This document shows positions 1 through 8,515 of a stretch of 64,000 bases of DNA, piece by piece. Each line of letters opens with the position of its first letter. Position 1 is the stretch's first letter. Under the pieces are notes generated by a model. That model saw only the letters and a list, made by a program, of their open reading frames with translations. It did no database searches and was not told the DNA's origin. This stretch comes from Georgenia muralis (GTDB lineage Bacteria > Actinomycetota > Actinomycetes > Actinomycetales > Actinomycetaceae), in the NCBI RefSeq assembly GCF_003814705.1, contig NZ_RKRA01000001.1:1798001-1862000 (forward strand), given 5' to 3'. The position numbers were made by a program, and so were the translations under genes.

Positions 1-55
1 GTCGCGGCGGGACTAGCGTCATAGGGGCCAGCTCGCTCCGGGGAGATGATCGGCC

Positions 56-1279
56 ATGGGTCGTGCCACTGAAGTCCTCGAGGGCCTCGCCACCACGACG
101 GCGTGGCAGGAGAACCTCTACAGGTTCCTCCACGCCCGTCCTGAGCTCAGCTCGCAGGAGGTCGAGACCGGGGCGGAGATCGCCCGCCGGCTCGAGTCCT
201 TCGGCTACGTGGTCCAGCGGGTCGGCGGCGGGGTGGTCGGTGTGCTGACGACCGGCGAGGGGCCCACGGTGCTCGCGCGGGCCGACATCGACGCCCTGCC
301 GGTCACGGAGCAGACCGGCCTGCCCTACGCGTCGACGGCGACGACCGTGGACCCCTCCGGGGCCACCGTCGGCCTCATGCACGCCTGCGGTCACGACGTC
401 CACATCACCTGCCTGCTCGGGGCGGCCGAGCTCCTCGCCGCGCGCCCGGGCGCCTGGCACGGCACGTTCGTCGCCCTCTTCCAACCGGCCGAGGAGACGG
501 CGGCCGGGGCGCGCGCCATGGTCGACGACGGCCTCACCAGCAAGGTCCCGCGACCCGACGTCGCCTTCGGTCAGCACGTCCTCAACCACGCGGCCGGGGT
601 CCTCGGCACACGCGCCGGACCGGTCCTCTCAGCAGGTGACAGCATCCGGGTCACGGTGTTCGGGAAGGGCTCGCACGGGTCGATGCCGCACCTCGGCGTC
701 GACCCGGTGGTGCTCGCCGCCTCGATCGTGCTGCGGCTGCAGACGATCGTCTCGCGCGAGGTCAGGCCCGGGGAGTTCGCCGTGGTGACGGTCGGCAGCA
801 GCGTCGCAGGGTCGAAGAGCAACATCATCCCGGACCGCGCCGTCCTGCTCGTCAACCTGCGCACCTACGACATGGGCGTGCGGCAGCAGGTGGTGGACGC
901 CGTCGAGCGGATCGTCCGGGCGGAGTGCGAGGCCGCGGGCTCGCCCGAGCCGCCGACCTTCGAGTACTACGACCAGTTCCCGCTGACCGACAACGACCCC
1001 GAGGTGACCGCCGCCGTCACCGCGGCGTTCCGGGCCCACTTCGGCGACGACCGCGTCGTCGACCTCGGCCGGATCACCGCGAGCGAGGACTTCAGCCGGG
1101 TCCCGGACGCGTTCGGGACGCCCTACACGTACTGGGGGGTCGGGGGCTTCCCACCGGAACGCCCCGGGCCGCCCAACCACTCGCCGATGTTCGCGCCTGT
1201 CATCCAGCCCACGCTGAGCGCCGGCACCGAAGCCATCGTCGTCGCGACCCTGGCGTACCTCGGAAAGGACGAGCCATGA
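56..1279 (+). CDS. M20 family metal-dependent amidohydrolase
   Basis: Cytoplasmic metallo-amidohydrolase of the M20D type (IAA-amino acid/hippurate/N-acyl amino acid hydrolases), which cleaves an N-acyl amide bond. The 407 residues match the family length. The metal-binding ADIDALP motif is near residue 80, the HACGHDVH motif with Cys111 (the usual Mn/Zn-bridging Cys) near residue 109, then FQPAEE with the catalytic Glu pair, GQHV, and a late ASEDF motif. The ATG at 56 is preceded by GGGAG at 41-45 and a TAGCGT -10-like hexamer at 14-19. Its stop codon overlaps the start of the MFS transporter by 4 bases (ATGA), so hydrolysis and transport are probably coupled. The exact substrate cannot be read from the sequence. 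Confidence 0.88.
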   Translation: MGRATEVLEGLATTTAWQENLYRFLHARPELSSQEVETGAEIARRLESFGYVVQRVGGGVVGVLTTGEGPTVLARADIDALPVTEQTGLPYASTATTVDPSGATVGLMHACGHDVHITCLLGAAELLAARPGAWHGTFVALFQPAEETAAGARAMVDDGLTSKVPRPDVAFGQHVLNHAAGVLGTRAGPVLSAGDSIRVTVFGKGSHGSMPHLGVDPVVLAASIVLRLQTIVSREVRPGEFAVVTVGSSVAGSKSNIIPDRAVLLVNLRTYDMGVRQQVVDAVERIVRAECEAAGSPEPPTFEYYDQFPLTDNDPEVTAAVTAAFRAHFGDDRVVDLGRITASEDFSRVPDAFGTPYTYWGVGGFPPERPGPPNHSPMFAPVIQPTLSAGTEAIVVATLAYLGKDEP

Positions 1280-2781
1280 CCACCGCTCCAGCCGTCCCCA
1301 GGGCGGCACAGGGCTTCAAGGGGAACGACCGCCTGCTGACCGGCATCGTTCTCGGCGTCCTCACCTTCTGGATGTTCGCGGGCACCGTCGGCACCGTCGC
1401 CCGCTCCATCCTCACCGACATCAACGGCGCCCCGATCGACCAGGTCGCCAACCCCGTCGTCACCCTGGACCAGATGAACCTGGCCGTGTCGATCACGGCG
1501 CTGTTCTCGGGTTTGTTCATCGTGTTCATGGGCGGTCTCGCGGACCGGGTCGGACGTGTGCGCATCGCCGTCGTCGGCAACGTCCTCGGCATCGTCGGCT
1601 CGGTCCTCATCATCTTCGCCGACGGTGGGCTCGCGCTTCCCCTGCTGCTGACCGGTCGTGCGGTCCAGGGCCTGTCGGCCGCCTGCATCATGCCCGCGAC
1701 GATGGCGCTGGTGAAGGCCTACTGGGACGGGCCCGGCCGCCAGCGGGCCGTGTCGATGTGGTCGATCGGCTCGTGGGGCGGCTCCGGCCTCGCCGCGATC
1801 TTCGGCGGCTTCGTCGCCTCCAACTTCAGCTGGCGCATCATCTTCTACGCCTCCGTCGTCATCTCGGTCCTGGCCATCGTCCTCATCTGGGGGACACCGG
1901 AGAGCAAGGCCACGGAGCAGGAGCACAAGAGGTTCGACGTCCCCGGGCTCGCCATCTTCATGGTGTCCGTGCTGGCCCTGATGATCCTGCTCATCTTCGG
2001 CCGACAGCTCGGCTGGACCGAGCCCACCACCCTCGCGCTCGCGGCGGTCGCCGTGGTGGGAGTGACCGCCTTCGTCGTCTTCGAGCGCAGGCAGGACAAC
2101 CCGTTCATCGACTTCGCCCTGTTCAGGAACGTCACCTTCACGGGCGCCACGATCTCCAACTTCGTCCTCAACGCCACGATAGGCATGCTCATCGTGAGCC
2201 AGCAGATGCTGCAGATCGCCCGCCCCGAGCTGTTCGACCCGTGGAAGGCCGGCCTGCTCACCCTCGGCTACGCCGTCGCGATCATCGCCTTCATCCGGGT
2301 CGGTGAGCGTCTCCTGCGGGCCTTCGGGCCCCGCAAGCCGATGATCTGGGGGGCGACGATCGTCGCCATAGCGAGCGCGCTCCTCATCCCCACCAACATC
2401 CTCGTCGGGCCGTACACCGTCCTCGCGGTCATCGCGTACACCCTCTTCGGGCTCGGGCTGGCGTTCTACGCCACCCCGTCGACCGATGCGGCCCTGTCCA
2501 ACCTCCCACCGGCCCAGGCCGGTGCGGGCGCCGGCATCTACAAGATGGCCTCGTCGCTGGGCGGTGCGATCGGGGCGGCCCTGTCGCTCACGATCTTCAC
2601 CTCCTTCCTCGGCGACGGCGTCACGATCGTCGGCGAGCTCCTCCACACCCAGGGCATCCAGGAGAACGCGGCCGTCCGTCAGGCCGGCATGGTCACCTTC
2701 ATGTTCAACGTCGTCCTGGCGCTGATCGCGATCATCTCCATCACCGTCACCGTCCCGAAGGGCAAGAAGTACCACGACTGA
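1276..2781 (+). CDS. MFS drug/metabolite exporter, DHA2-like
   Basis: Integral membrane transporter of 501 residues with about 14 hydrophobic segments, the size of the DHA2 (14-TMS) proton antiporters. Visible signatures are motif A (GGLADRVGRVR, near residue 90) in the loop after TM2 and a motif-C-like glycine-rich stretch (GSWGGSGLAAIFGG, near residue 165). The reading frame stays open upstream to 925, but that part is a shadow of the amidohydrolase. The ATG at 1276 overlaps the amidohydrolase stop in an ATGA arrangement, which fixes the start by translational coupling. Co-transcription suggests export or exchange of the amidohydrolase substrate or product (inference). The C-terminus ends in basic residues (PKGKKYHD). 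Confidence 0.87.
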   Translation: MTTAPAVPRAAQGFKGNDRLLTGIVLGVLTFWMFAGTVGTVARSILTDINGAPIDQVANPVVTLDQMNLAVSITALFSGLFIVFMGGLADRVGRVRIAVVGNVLGIVGSVLIIFADGGLALPLLLTGRAVQGLSAACIMPATMALVKAYWDGPGRQRAVSMWSIGSWGGSGLAAIFGGFVASNFSWRIIFYASVVISVLAIVLIWGTPESKATEQEHKRFDVPGLAIFMVSVLALMILLIFGRQLGWTEPTTLALAAVAVVGVTAFVVFERRQDNPFIDFALFRNVTFTGATISNFVLNATIGMLIVSQQMLQIARPELFDPWKAGLLTLGYAVAIIAFIRVGERLLRAFGPRKPMIWGATIVAIASALLIPTNILVGPYTVLAVIAYTLFGLGLAFYATPSTDAALSNLPPAQAGAGAGIYKMASSLGGAIGAALSLTIFTSFLGDGVTIVGELLHTQGIQENAAVRQAGMVTFMFNVVLALIAIISITVTVPKGKKYHD

Positions 2782-2789
2782 GCGCGCGG

Positions 2790-3419
2790 TCAGTCGCCGT
2801 CCCGGTGGTGCCTGGCCGCCGGGGCGTTGAGCCGGTACCGGAGCCCCACCATGCGGATGCCGAAGCAGAGCACGGCGCCCGCCACCGCGCCGGCTGCGCC
2901 GACCCCCGTGCCGACCGTCGCCACCGCGACCGAGGCGCCCAGCAGGGCGGGGATCGCGTAGAGCCCGCTGGTCAGGACCGAGGGGATCTCGCCGATGAGC
3001 ACGTCGCGGATGGTGCCGCCGCCGACGGCGGTCACCGCGCCGAGCGCGATGGCCGGCGCTGGGGAGAGGCCGAACTCGACGGCCTTGAGGGCGCCGACGA
3101 CGCAGAAGAGGCTCAGCCCGACCGCGTCGAGGACGAGCATCGACCGGTAGAGCAGGCGGGGCGGCCGGCTGATGAAGAAGGCGACGAGGGCGCCGACCGC
3201 GGCGACGGCGAGGTAGTACCACCGGGTGAAGGCGGCGGGCGGGACGTCGCCGATGACGACGTCGCGGATCATGCCGCCGCCGACCGCGGTGATGATCCCC
3301 AGCGCGAGGATGCCGACGATGTCGAGCCGGACCTTCCGGGACGCGGTGAACGCGCCGTTGACCGCGAACGCGAACGTCCCGAGCACGTCGAGCGCGAGGA
3401 CCATGTCGGTGGGGCTCAT
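2790..3419 (-). CDS. TRIC-like (UPF0126/YicG) membrane channel
   Basis: Small polytopic membrane protein of 209 residues made of two homologous halves. Each half carries the family hallmark: TAVGGGMIRDVVIGD near residue 40 and TAVGGGTIRDVLIGE near residue 125, followed by proline. This duplicated glycine-rich kinked helix defines the UPF0126/TRIC family; prokaryotic TRIC proteins are trimeric monovalent cation channels, and some homologues move glycine. Six to seven hydrophobic segments are visible. Its ATG overlaps the stop of the upstream S9 peptidase in an ATGA arrangement, so the two are translated together. Its 3' end faces the convergent MFS gene with only 8 bp between them. The transported ion is not deducible here. 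Confidence 0.87.
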   Translation of the reverse strand: MSPTDMVLALDVLGTFAFAVNGAFTASRKVRLDIVGILALGIITAVGGGMIRDVVIGDVPPAAFTRWYYLAVAAVGALVAFFISRPPRLLYRSMLVLDAVGLSLFCVVGALKAVEFGLSPAPAIALGAVTAVGGGTIRDVLIGEIPSVLTSGLYAIPALLGASVAVATVGTGVGAAGAVAGAVLCFGIRMVGLRYRLNAPAARHHRDGD

Positions 3420-5251
3420 GGGTTGAGGTGGGCCGCGACGAACCGGAGCTGGCGGCGCAGCTGCTCGACCTCCTCGTCGTCCACGACCGAGCCGTGGCCC
3501 GAGCCGTAGGTGTACAGCTCGACCGGGCCGGCGTAGTCCTCGCGCGAGCGCACCGCTCGGACGTAGTTGTCGATCTGGCCGATCGGGCAGCGGGGGTCGT
3601 TCTCGCCGGCGGTGATGAGGATGGGCGCGCGGACCCGGCCGGCGTAGGTGATCGGGCTGGCCACCCGGTAGGCCTCGGGCACCTGCTCCGGCGAGCCGCC
3701 GAAGAGCGACCGGTCGAAGGCCTGCAGGTCGGGCATCTCCTCGTGGTAGGCGGCGACGTAGTCGGCCACCGGCACGTCCGCCAGGCCCAGGGTCCAGCGG
3801 TCCGGCTGGGTGCCCAGGCCCAGGAGCGTGAGGTAGCCGCCCCACGACGCCCCCGCCAGGACCGACCGGGCGGGGTCGACCAGCCCGCGGTCCACGAGGT
3901 GGTCGTGCACGGCCGCGACGTCCTCGAGCTCGGTGAGCCCCACGCGTCCCTCGAGGGCGTCGCGCCAGGCCGAGCCGTAACCGGTCGAGCCGCGGTAGTT
4001 GACGCTGACGACGGCGAAGCCGTGGTCGACCCACGCCGCCAGGTGCGGGGAGAACGCGTCCGAGCGGTGCCACGCCGGTCCGCCGTGGACGTCCACCACG
4101 ACCGGGAAGGGCCCCTCGCCCGCGGGGAGGCGCAGCAGGGCGTGGACCGGCCCGCCCGGGCCGGGCGCGCTGACCTCCTGGACGGGGACGGACGGCGCCG
4201 CGCGCAGCCCCGCGGGCGCCAGGACCTCGCGGCCCGTGCGGGCCGAGAGCACGGTGCGGGGGGTGGCCGCCGAGGACCAGCGCAGCCAGACGTCGCCGTC
4301 GGGCCGGGGTGCCGCCTCCGAGACGGACCCGTCCACCGGTCCGACGGGGGTGGTCGTGCGGGTGCCCAGCGGGTGGCGGTACAGCCGGGAGCGCGCGCGG
4401 TGGTCGACGGCGGCCAGGACGGTCCGCCCGTCGGGGTACCACCAGGCGGCGGTGACCTCGCCGGGGAGCGGTCGTCCGTCGTCACCGGTGAGGTGGACGT
4501 CGTGCACGTCGCCCGTGCCGAGGTCCCACACCGCGAGCTCGGCGCGGCCGCGGCGCTCGTGCCCGACGAGCAGGCGCAGGTCGCCGTCGCGGGGGGCGAA
4601 GTCGTGGGCGGTCAGGGCCATGCCGGGGCCGTCGTCGAGGTCCGCCACCACCGCGCCGGTGTCGGTGCGGACCACCCGCAGCGCGGGGTGGCGGTTGTCG
4701 CCGCGCTCGGAGTGCTCGATCGCGACGAGGTTGCCGTCGTGGGACAGGGCCGCTGCGCCGGCGTCGTTCGGGTGGGAGTAGAGCAGCACGGGCGCGGTGC
4801 CGGCCTCCCCGGCGCCGACGACGAGCTGGTGGACGTGGGTCCCGCGCTCGTCCGTGCGCCCGACGACGACCGTGCCGTCGCGGGCGAGGAGGAGTCCGGC
4901 GTCGTAGGCCTCGGGCAGGTCGACGGGGGTCTCCACCCCGTGCCCGGGCGGGGAGCCGAAGGGCTGGCGGCGCCAGCGGCCCCACTCGTCCCCGGCGGTG
5001 TCGTCGAACCACCAGACCCACGTCCCGTACGGGTCGATCGCGCACTCGGTGGTGCCCTGGTCACGGTCGGTGGCGACGACGAGCCGTCCGGTCGTGACGT
5101 CCCACGAGTGTACCTGGAGGATCCCGCGGTGGGTGGCCACGACGACGGCCCGGTCGGGTGCGTGCTCGGCCCACTCGGGCAGCTCGACCTGGGCGGCGCG
5201 CAGGCGCATCTCCCAGACGGGGCGGGGCCAGGCATCGGGGTCGGCGGTCAT
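3416..5251 (-). CDS. S9 family serine peptidase (S9C-like acyl-peptide hydrolase type)
   Basis: Cytosolic alpha/beta-hydrolase peptidase of 611 residues with an N-terminal beta-propeller half (about residues 1-360, several YWTMS/WD-like blades) and a C-terminal catalytic half. The nucleophile elbow GASWGG (Ser), ITAGENDPR with the catalytic Asp, and YGSGHGS with the catalytic His appear in the S9 order, and VDVHGGP supplies the oxyanion loop. No signal peptide is visible. The frame runs open far upstream to 6781, but family similarity begins at MTADPDAW, so the ATG at 5251 was chosen. No start-proximal Shine-Dalgarno is obvious. It is coupled by a 4-base overlap to the TRIC-like gene. Likely role: release of N-terminal peptides or amino acids from short peptides. 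Confidence 0.87.
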   Translation of the reverse strand: MTADPDAWPRPVWEMRLRAAQVELPEWAEHAPDRAVVVATHRGILQVHSWDVTTGRLVVATDRDQGTTECAIDPYGTWVWWFDDTAGDEWGRWRRQPFGSPPGHGVETPVDLPEAYDAGLLLARDGTVVVGRTDERGTHVHQLVVGAGEAGTAPVLLYSHPNDAGAAALSHDGNLVAIEHSERGDNRHPALRVVRTDTGAVVADLDDGPGMALTAHDFAPRDGDLRLLVGHERRGRAELAVWDLGTGDVHDVHLTGDDGRPLPGEVTAAWWYPDGRTVLAAVDHRARSRLYRHPLGTRTTTPVGPVDGSVSEAAPRPDGDVWLRWSSAATPRTVLSARTGREVLAPAGLRAAPSVPVQEVSAPGPGGPVHALLRLPAGEGPFPVVVDVHGGPAWHRSDAFSPHLAAWVDHGFAVVSVNYRGSTGYGSAWRDALEGRVGLTELEDVAAVHDHLVDRGLVDPARSVLAGASWGGYLTLLGLGTQPDRWTLGLADVPVADYVAAYHEEMPDLQAFDRSLFGGSPEQVPEAYRVASPITYAGRVRAPILITAGENDPRCPIGQIDNYVRAVRSREDYAGPVELYTYGSGHGSVVDDEEVEQLRRQLRFVAAHLNP

Positions 5252-5266
5252 GTGGTCAGGGTAGGT

Positions 5267-5299
5267 CCAAAGGTTTCCCCAACCTCGCTGCCCTAGCGT
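5267..5299 (+). promoter_or_regulatory. Candidate alternative-sigma promoter upstream of copD
   Basis: A 33-bp stretch here matches 24 of 33 positions of the stretch at 6777-6809 before the multicopper oxidase. The conserved blocks are AAGGTTT then CCC (-35-like) and CCTA (-10-like), about 16 bp apart, with 39 bp between its end and the copD ATG. Two-block conservation with a GC-rich spacer resembles an ECF-type promoter. The sigma factor is not in this window. The functional call is inference. Confidence 0.45.
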
Positions 5300-5338
5300 G
5301 CGCCGCAAGGGGGACGGGCCAGAAGTCGGGGGACAGCG

Positions 5339-6421
5339 ATGAGGACCAGCACCCAGGTGCCGGCGCACCGCCCCCTCCGCGCGCGCCACGAACTCAGCCC
5401 GGACCGGAGCGGCCCCGGGCCGAGCGAGGGCGGCCCCCGGCCCCGTTCGGCCCGGGGCCGTGCGGCCCGGCGCACGCTCCTGTCGGTGGTCCCGCTGGTC
5501 GTCGCTGCAGCGGCGGCCCTCCTCCTGGGGGAGCGGGACGTCCCGGTCCCGGGGATCCGGGACGCCGGCCCGCTCAACGAGTCCGTCCTGCTGCTGGCCC
5601 GGGCCGTCTCGGAGGTGGCGGCGGTGGGCACCGTCGGGGTCCTGCTCGTCATGGCGGCCCTCCTGCCGGCCGACCTGGCCCGGGACCGCCTGGGCCGGCT
5701 CGGCACCCTGGCCGGCCGGTGGGCGGCGGTGTGGGCGGCGGCCTCGTCCGTCCTGCTGCTGGTGACGTGCGCGGAGATCGTCGGGGTGGGGGTGGTCGAG
5801 CTGGTCCGCTCGGGCGGGCTGCCCGACCTCGTCGCCGTGCCCGCCGCGCGCGCCCTCGTCTCGACCACCGCGGTCGCGCTCGTCGTCGCCGTGGGCGCGC
5901 ACGGGGCGAGCCGCCTCGTCGCGCAGGCACTGCTGCTCCTCGCCCTGGTCGGCCTGGTCCCGCCGCTGCTCACGAGCCACCTCGGCCACGGGGAGGAACC
6001 GGGTCTGGCGCTGGCGGCTCTGGTCGTCCACGTCCCGGCCGTCGCTCTGTGGGTGGGCGGGCTGCTGGCCCTGGTGCTGCACGGGCGGGGCCCGGCACTG
6101 GGCCCGGCGATGAGGCGGTTCAGCCCGATGGCGGGGGTGTGTCTCGCCCTCGTGGCGCTCTCGGGGGCCGTGACCGCCGCGGGGCGCCTCACCGGGCTGG
6201 ACGACCTGTGGTCCACGCCCTACGGCAGCCTGGTCGTCGTCAAGCTCGCGGCCCTGGGCGTGCTCGGCGCCTTCGGGGCCATGCACCGGGTGCGGACCCT
6301 CCCCGCGCTCCAGGACGGGCGTCCCCGGACGCTCCTGAGGCTGGCGTCGCTGGAGGTCGTGGTCATGGCCGCGACCGTCGGCGTCGCCGTCGGGCTCTCC
6401 ACCACCGCACCACCGGTCTGA
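5339..6421 (+). CDS. copD: CopD-family copper resistance membrane protein
   Basis: Polytopic inner-membrane protein of 360 residues. It has a long basic and proline-rich cytoplasmic N-terminus (about residues 1-45), then about eight hydrophobic helices and a C-terminal CopD domain with conserved His residues (LTSHLGHGEEPG near residue 220, LVVHVPAVALWVGG near 235). CopD proteins work with periplasmic CopC to take up or hand over copper across the membrane. It leads a cluster with the multicopper oxidase and CopC and shares its upstream element with the oxidase. The ATG at 5339 has a GGGGGACAG purine stretch upstream. Assignment rests on the CopD fold and the neighbourhood. Confidence 0.8.
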   Translation: MRTSTQVPAHRPLRARHELSPDRSGPGPSEGGPRPRSARGRAARRTLLSVVPLVVAAAAALLLGERDVPVPGIRDAGPLNESVLLLARAVSEVAAVGTVGVLLVMAALLPADLARDRLGRLGTLAGRWAAVWAAASSVLLLVTCAEIVGVGVVELVRSGGLPDLVAVPAARALVSTTAVALVVAVGAHGASRLVAQALLLLALVGLVPPLLTSHLGHGEEPGLALAALVVHVPAVALWVGGLLALVLHGRGPALGPAMRRFSPMAGVCLALVALSGAVTAAGRLTGLDDLWSTPYGSLVVVKLAALGVLGAFGAMHRVRTLPALQDGRPRTLLRLASLEVVVMAATVGVAVGLSTTAPPV

Positions 6422-6485
6422 CACGCACGGTTCCCGGCCGCGCAGGGGCCGCCGGGGCAGACCGTGACTGGTGAGGGAGAGGTCG

Positions 6486-6520
6486 GGTGGCACCGACGGG
6501 CACCGCCCGTCGGTGCCACC
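6486..6520. terminator. Perfect 16-bp stem-loop after copD
   Basis: GGTGGCACCGACGGGC is followed after 3 bases (ACC) by its exact reverse complement. It sits 65 bp after the copD stop and has no T-tract, so it is a likely GC-type transcription terminator. An operator role is possible. Confidence 0.6.
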
Positions 6521-6613
6521 GTCGCGCCGCCCGGCCGGCCCGGCGCGCCCGCGGGGCGGCAGTCCCACGGGCCCCACCCACCCCGCCTGGCTTCTCCTCC
6601 GCACCCGACGGCG

Positions 6614-6706
6614 TGCAGCAGTCGCGGGGGACACCCTGCAGCAGTCGCGGGGGGACACCCTGCAGCAGTCGCGGGGGGCACCGTGCCGCAGTCTCAGGGG
6701 GCGCCG
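6614..6706 (+). repeat. Four tandem 23-24 bp repeats in the copD-oxidase gap
   Basis: Units begin TGCAGCAGTCGCGGGGG and end ACACC/CACCG, at 6614-6636, 6637-6660, 6661-6683 and a more divergent copy at 6684-6706. The first three are nearly identical. There is no ORF here. The array lies in the 460-bp gap upstream of the multicopper oxidase. It may be a minisatellite or a set of protein-binding sites; no function is proven. Confidence 0.8.
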
Positions 6707-6730
6707 TGCGCCCGTCGCCGGGGACGGTTC

Positions 6731-6760
6731 GTTGCGGGACCTTGCGGGACGTTGCGCGAC
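6731..6760 (+). repeat. Three tandem 10-bp repeats (TTGCGGGAC)
   Basis: GTTGCGGGAC, CTTGCGGGAC and GTTGCGCGAC lie head to tail, one helical turn apart, 17 bp before the candidate promoter of the multicopper oxidase. The 10-bp phasing would place three identical sites on one face of the helix, as expected for an activator-binding array (inference). Confidence 0.7.
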
Positions 6761-6776
6761 CGTTTCACCAGTGGTT

Positions 6777-6809
6777 CCCAAGGTTTTCCCAGTCTGGCCG
6801 ACCTACGGT
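6777..6809 (+). promoter_or_regulatory. Candidate alternative-sigma promoter upstream of the multicopper oxidase
   Basis: Second copy of the 33-bp element found before copD: CCCAAGGTTTTCCC, a GC-rich spacer, then ACCTACGGT. It ends 74 bp before the oxidase ATG. Twenty-four of 33 positions match, and both AAGGTTT and CCTA are invariant. Confidence 0.45.
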
Positions 6810-6883
6810 TTCCACGACCGCCGGACAGTGTGCCGGCGCGGGGGCGTCCATCTCTGTGGGGGGGAAGGACAAGGAGTCATCCG

Positions 6884-8515
6884 ATGGAAGTGACGAGGCG
6901 AGACCTCTTCAAGATCGGTGCCGTCGGCGGCCTGGGCGCGGTCGCACTCGCCGGCCCCTGGGGCGGAACCCTCCAGGGCAAGTCGGCCAGCAAGCTGCGG
7001 GACCGCAACTTCCCCGCACGCTACGCCTCGGCGTTCTACCGGCCCCCGGTGCTGACGCCGTACGAGCGGACGGTCGACGCCGAGGGGGCCCCGCTGCACA
7101 AGTACGAGGTGAGCCAGACCACCGGCCTGGCCCGCCTCGTCCGCGGCGGCCTGCTCACGCCGGTCCTGACCTACAACGGCACGGTGCCCGGACCGACGAT
7201 CAGCGTCGACCGGGGCGTGCGGGTCAACCTCCGGGTCCGGAACAAGCTCCCGCTCGTCCACCCGCAGTGGGGCCACACCCTGGACACGTCCACCCACCTG
7301 CACGGCTCGGCCTCGCTGCCGCAGTTCGACGGCTACGCCAACGACCTCACCTACCCGGCGTACAAGAAGTACTACCAGTTCCCCAACCACCAGCCCGCGC
7401 GGACGATCTGGTACCACGACCACGCCTCGCACCACACGGCGCACAACGTCTACTCGGGCCTGGCCGCGCAGTACCACATCCACGACGAGGCGGAGCGCGA
7501 GCTCCTCCCGCAGGGCGACTTCGACGTGCCGCTGACCATCGGCGACGCGATGTTCGAGGAGTCCGGGCGTCTGGCGTTCGACGACAACTCCACCTCGGGG
7601 CTGTGGGGCGACGTCATCCTCGTCAACGGTGTGGCCTGGCCGGTCATGAAGGTCCAGCCGCGCATCTACCGCTTCCGGGTGCTCAACGCCTCGATCTCGC
7701 GCTCGTACCGCTTCCGGCTCAGCACGGGGGACCCCGTGACCGTCGTCGCGACCGACGGCGGACTCGTGCCGACGGCGAGGCAGGTGACCTCCTGGCGCCA
7801 CGCACCGGCCGAGCGCTACGAGGTGCTCATCGACTTCCGGCGCCACCGCGGGCGCCGGGTCGAGCTGCGCAACTCCTCCAACGAGAACAACGTCGACTAC
7901 GACTACACCGACCGGATCATGGCCTTCGACGTCCTCAACGTCGAGCCGACCAAGACCCGCTACGACGCCCAGGGGGTGCTCGGTCCCGACCCGACGTGGG
8001 ACACCCTGCCCACCACGCTGGTGAGCAGCGAGACGATGGACCTCCAGGAGTCGTGGTCGGTGAAGAAGCGCCACTTCCGGCTCAAGAAGAACGACCTCGG
8101 CGTGTGGACGATCGGCGACCAGCGGTGGGACGACGTCATCGCGTCGGGCTTCACCCAGGTCCTGGCCAACCCGGGCCTGAACGACACCGAGGTCTGGACG
8201 CTGGAGAACTCCTCGGGCGGATGGTTCCACCCGGTGCACATCCACCTCGTGGACTTCAAGATCCTCTCCCGCAACGGGCGACCGGCCTTCGACTACGAGC
8301 AGGGCCCGAAGGACACCGTCTACCTCGGTGAGGGCGAGACCGTCCGGCTGCTCATCAAGTTCGGGCCGCACGAGGGCCGGTACATGGTCCACTGCCACAA
8401 CCTGCCGCACGAGGACCACGACATGATGGCCCAGTTCCAGGTGGGCAACCCCGGCTACCCCGACCCCAACGACCCGATCGAGGCCGCCCAGTGCGTCCCC
8501 GACGACGACGCGTGA
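6884..8515 (+). CDS. Tat-exported multicopper oxidase (bilirubin oxidase/CotA-like)
   Basis: Three-cupredoxin-domain oxidase of 543 residues that oxidises organic or metal substrates and reduces O2 to water. All four copper motifs are present: THLHG near residue 137, WYHDHASHH near 178, HPVHIH near 448, and HCHNLPHEDHDMM near 502, which holds the T1 Cys and the axial Met. The N-terminus has a twin-arginine signal (RRDLFKIG followed by a short hydrophobic stretch), so it is folded and probably metal-loaded before export. The ATG at 6884 follows AAGGAG at 6871-6876, which settles the start. It is coupled to the signal peptidase downstream and lies between copD and copC, so a role in copper tolerance (cuprous oxidase) is likely. 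Confidence 0.92.
   Translation: MEVTRRDLFKIGAVGGLGAVALAGPWGGTLQGKSASKLRDRNFPARYASAFYRPPVLTPYERTVDAEGAPLHKYEVSQTTGLARLVRGGLLTPVLTYNGTVPGPTISVDRGVRVNLRVRNKLPLVHPQWGHTLDTSTHLHGSASLPQFDGYANDLTYPAYKKYYQFPNHQPARTIWYHDHASHHTAHNVYSGLAAQYHIHDEAERELLPQGDFDVPLTIGDAMFEESGRLAFDDNSTSGLWGDVILVNGVAWPVMKVQPRIYRFRVLNASISRSYRFRLSTGDPVTVVATDGGLVPTARQVTSWRHAPAERYEVLIDFRRHRGRRVELRNSSNENNVDYDYTDRIMAFDVLNVEPTKTRYDAQGVLGPDPTWDTLPTTLVSSETMDLQESWSVKKRHFRLKKNDLGVWTIGDQRWDDVIASGFTQVLANPGLNDTEVWTLENSSGGWFHPVHIHLVDFKILSRNGRPAFDYEQGPKDTVYLGEGETVRLLIKFGPHEGRYMVHCHNLPHEDHDMMAQFQVGNPGYPDPNDPIEAAQCVPDDDA

Noticed and set aside
925-1275. N-terminal extension of the MFS transporter
   Set aside because: Arg-rich shadow of the amidohydrolase; ATG 1276 with an ATGA overlap and a proper TM start fits the family.
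1123-4485. 1120-codon minus-strand ORF opposite the amidohydrolase and MFS genes
   Set aside because: Low-complexity Arg/Pro/Asp product with no domains, antisense to well-supported genes; a typical GC-rich shadow frame.
5158-6474. 438-codon plus-strand ORF overlapping copD
   Set aside because: Gly/Arg/Pro-only product; the CopD frame has TM helices and conserved His.
6614-6706. Possible CRISPR array
   Set aside because: Units are directly abutting with no unique spacers, only four copies, and no cas genes in the window.
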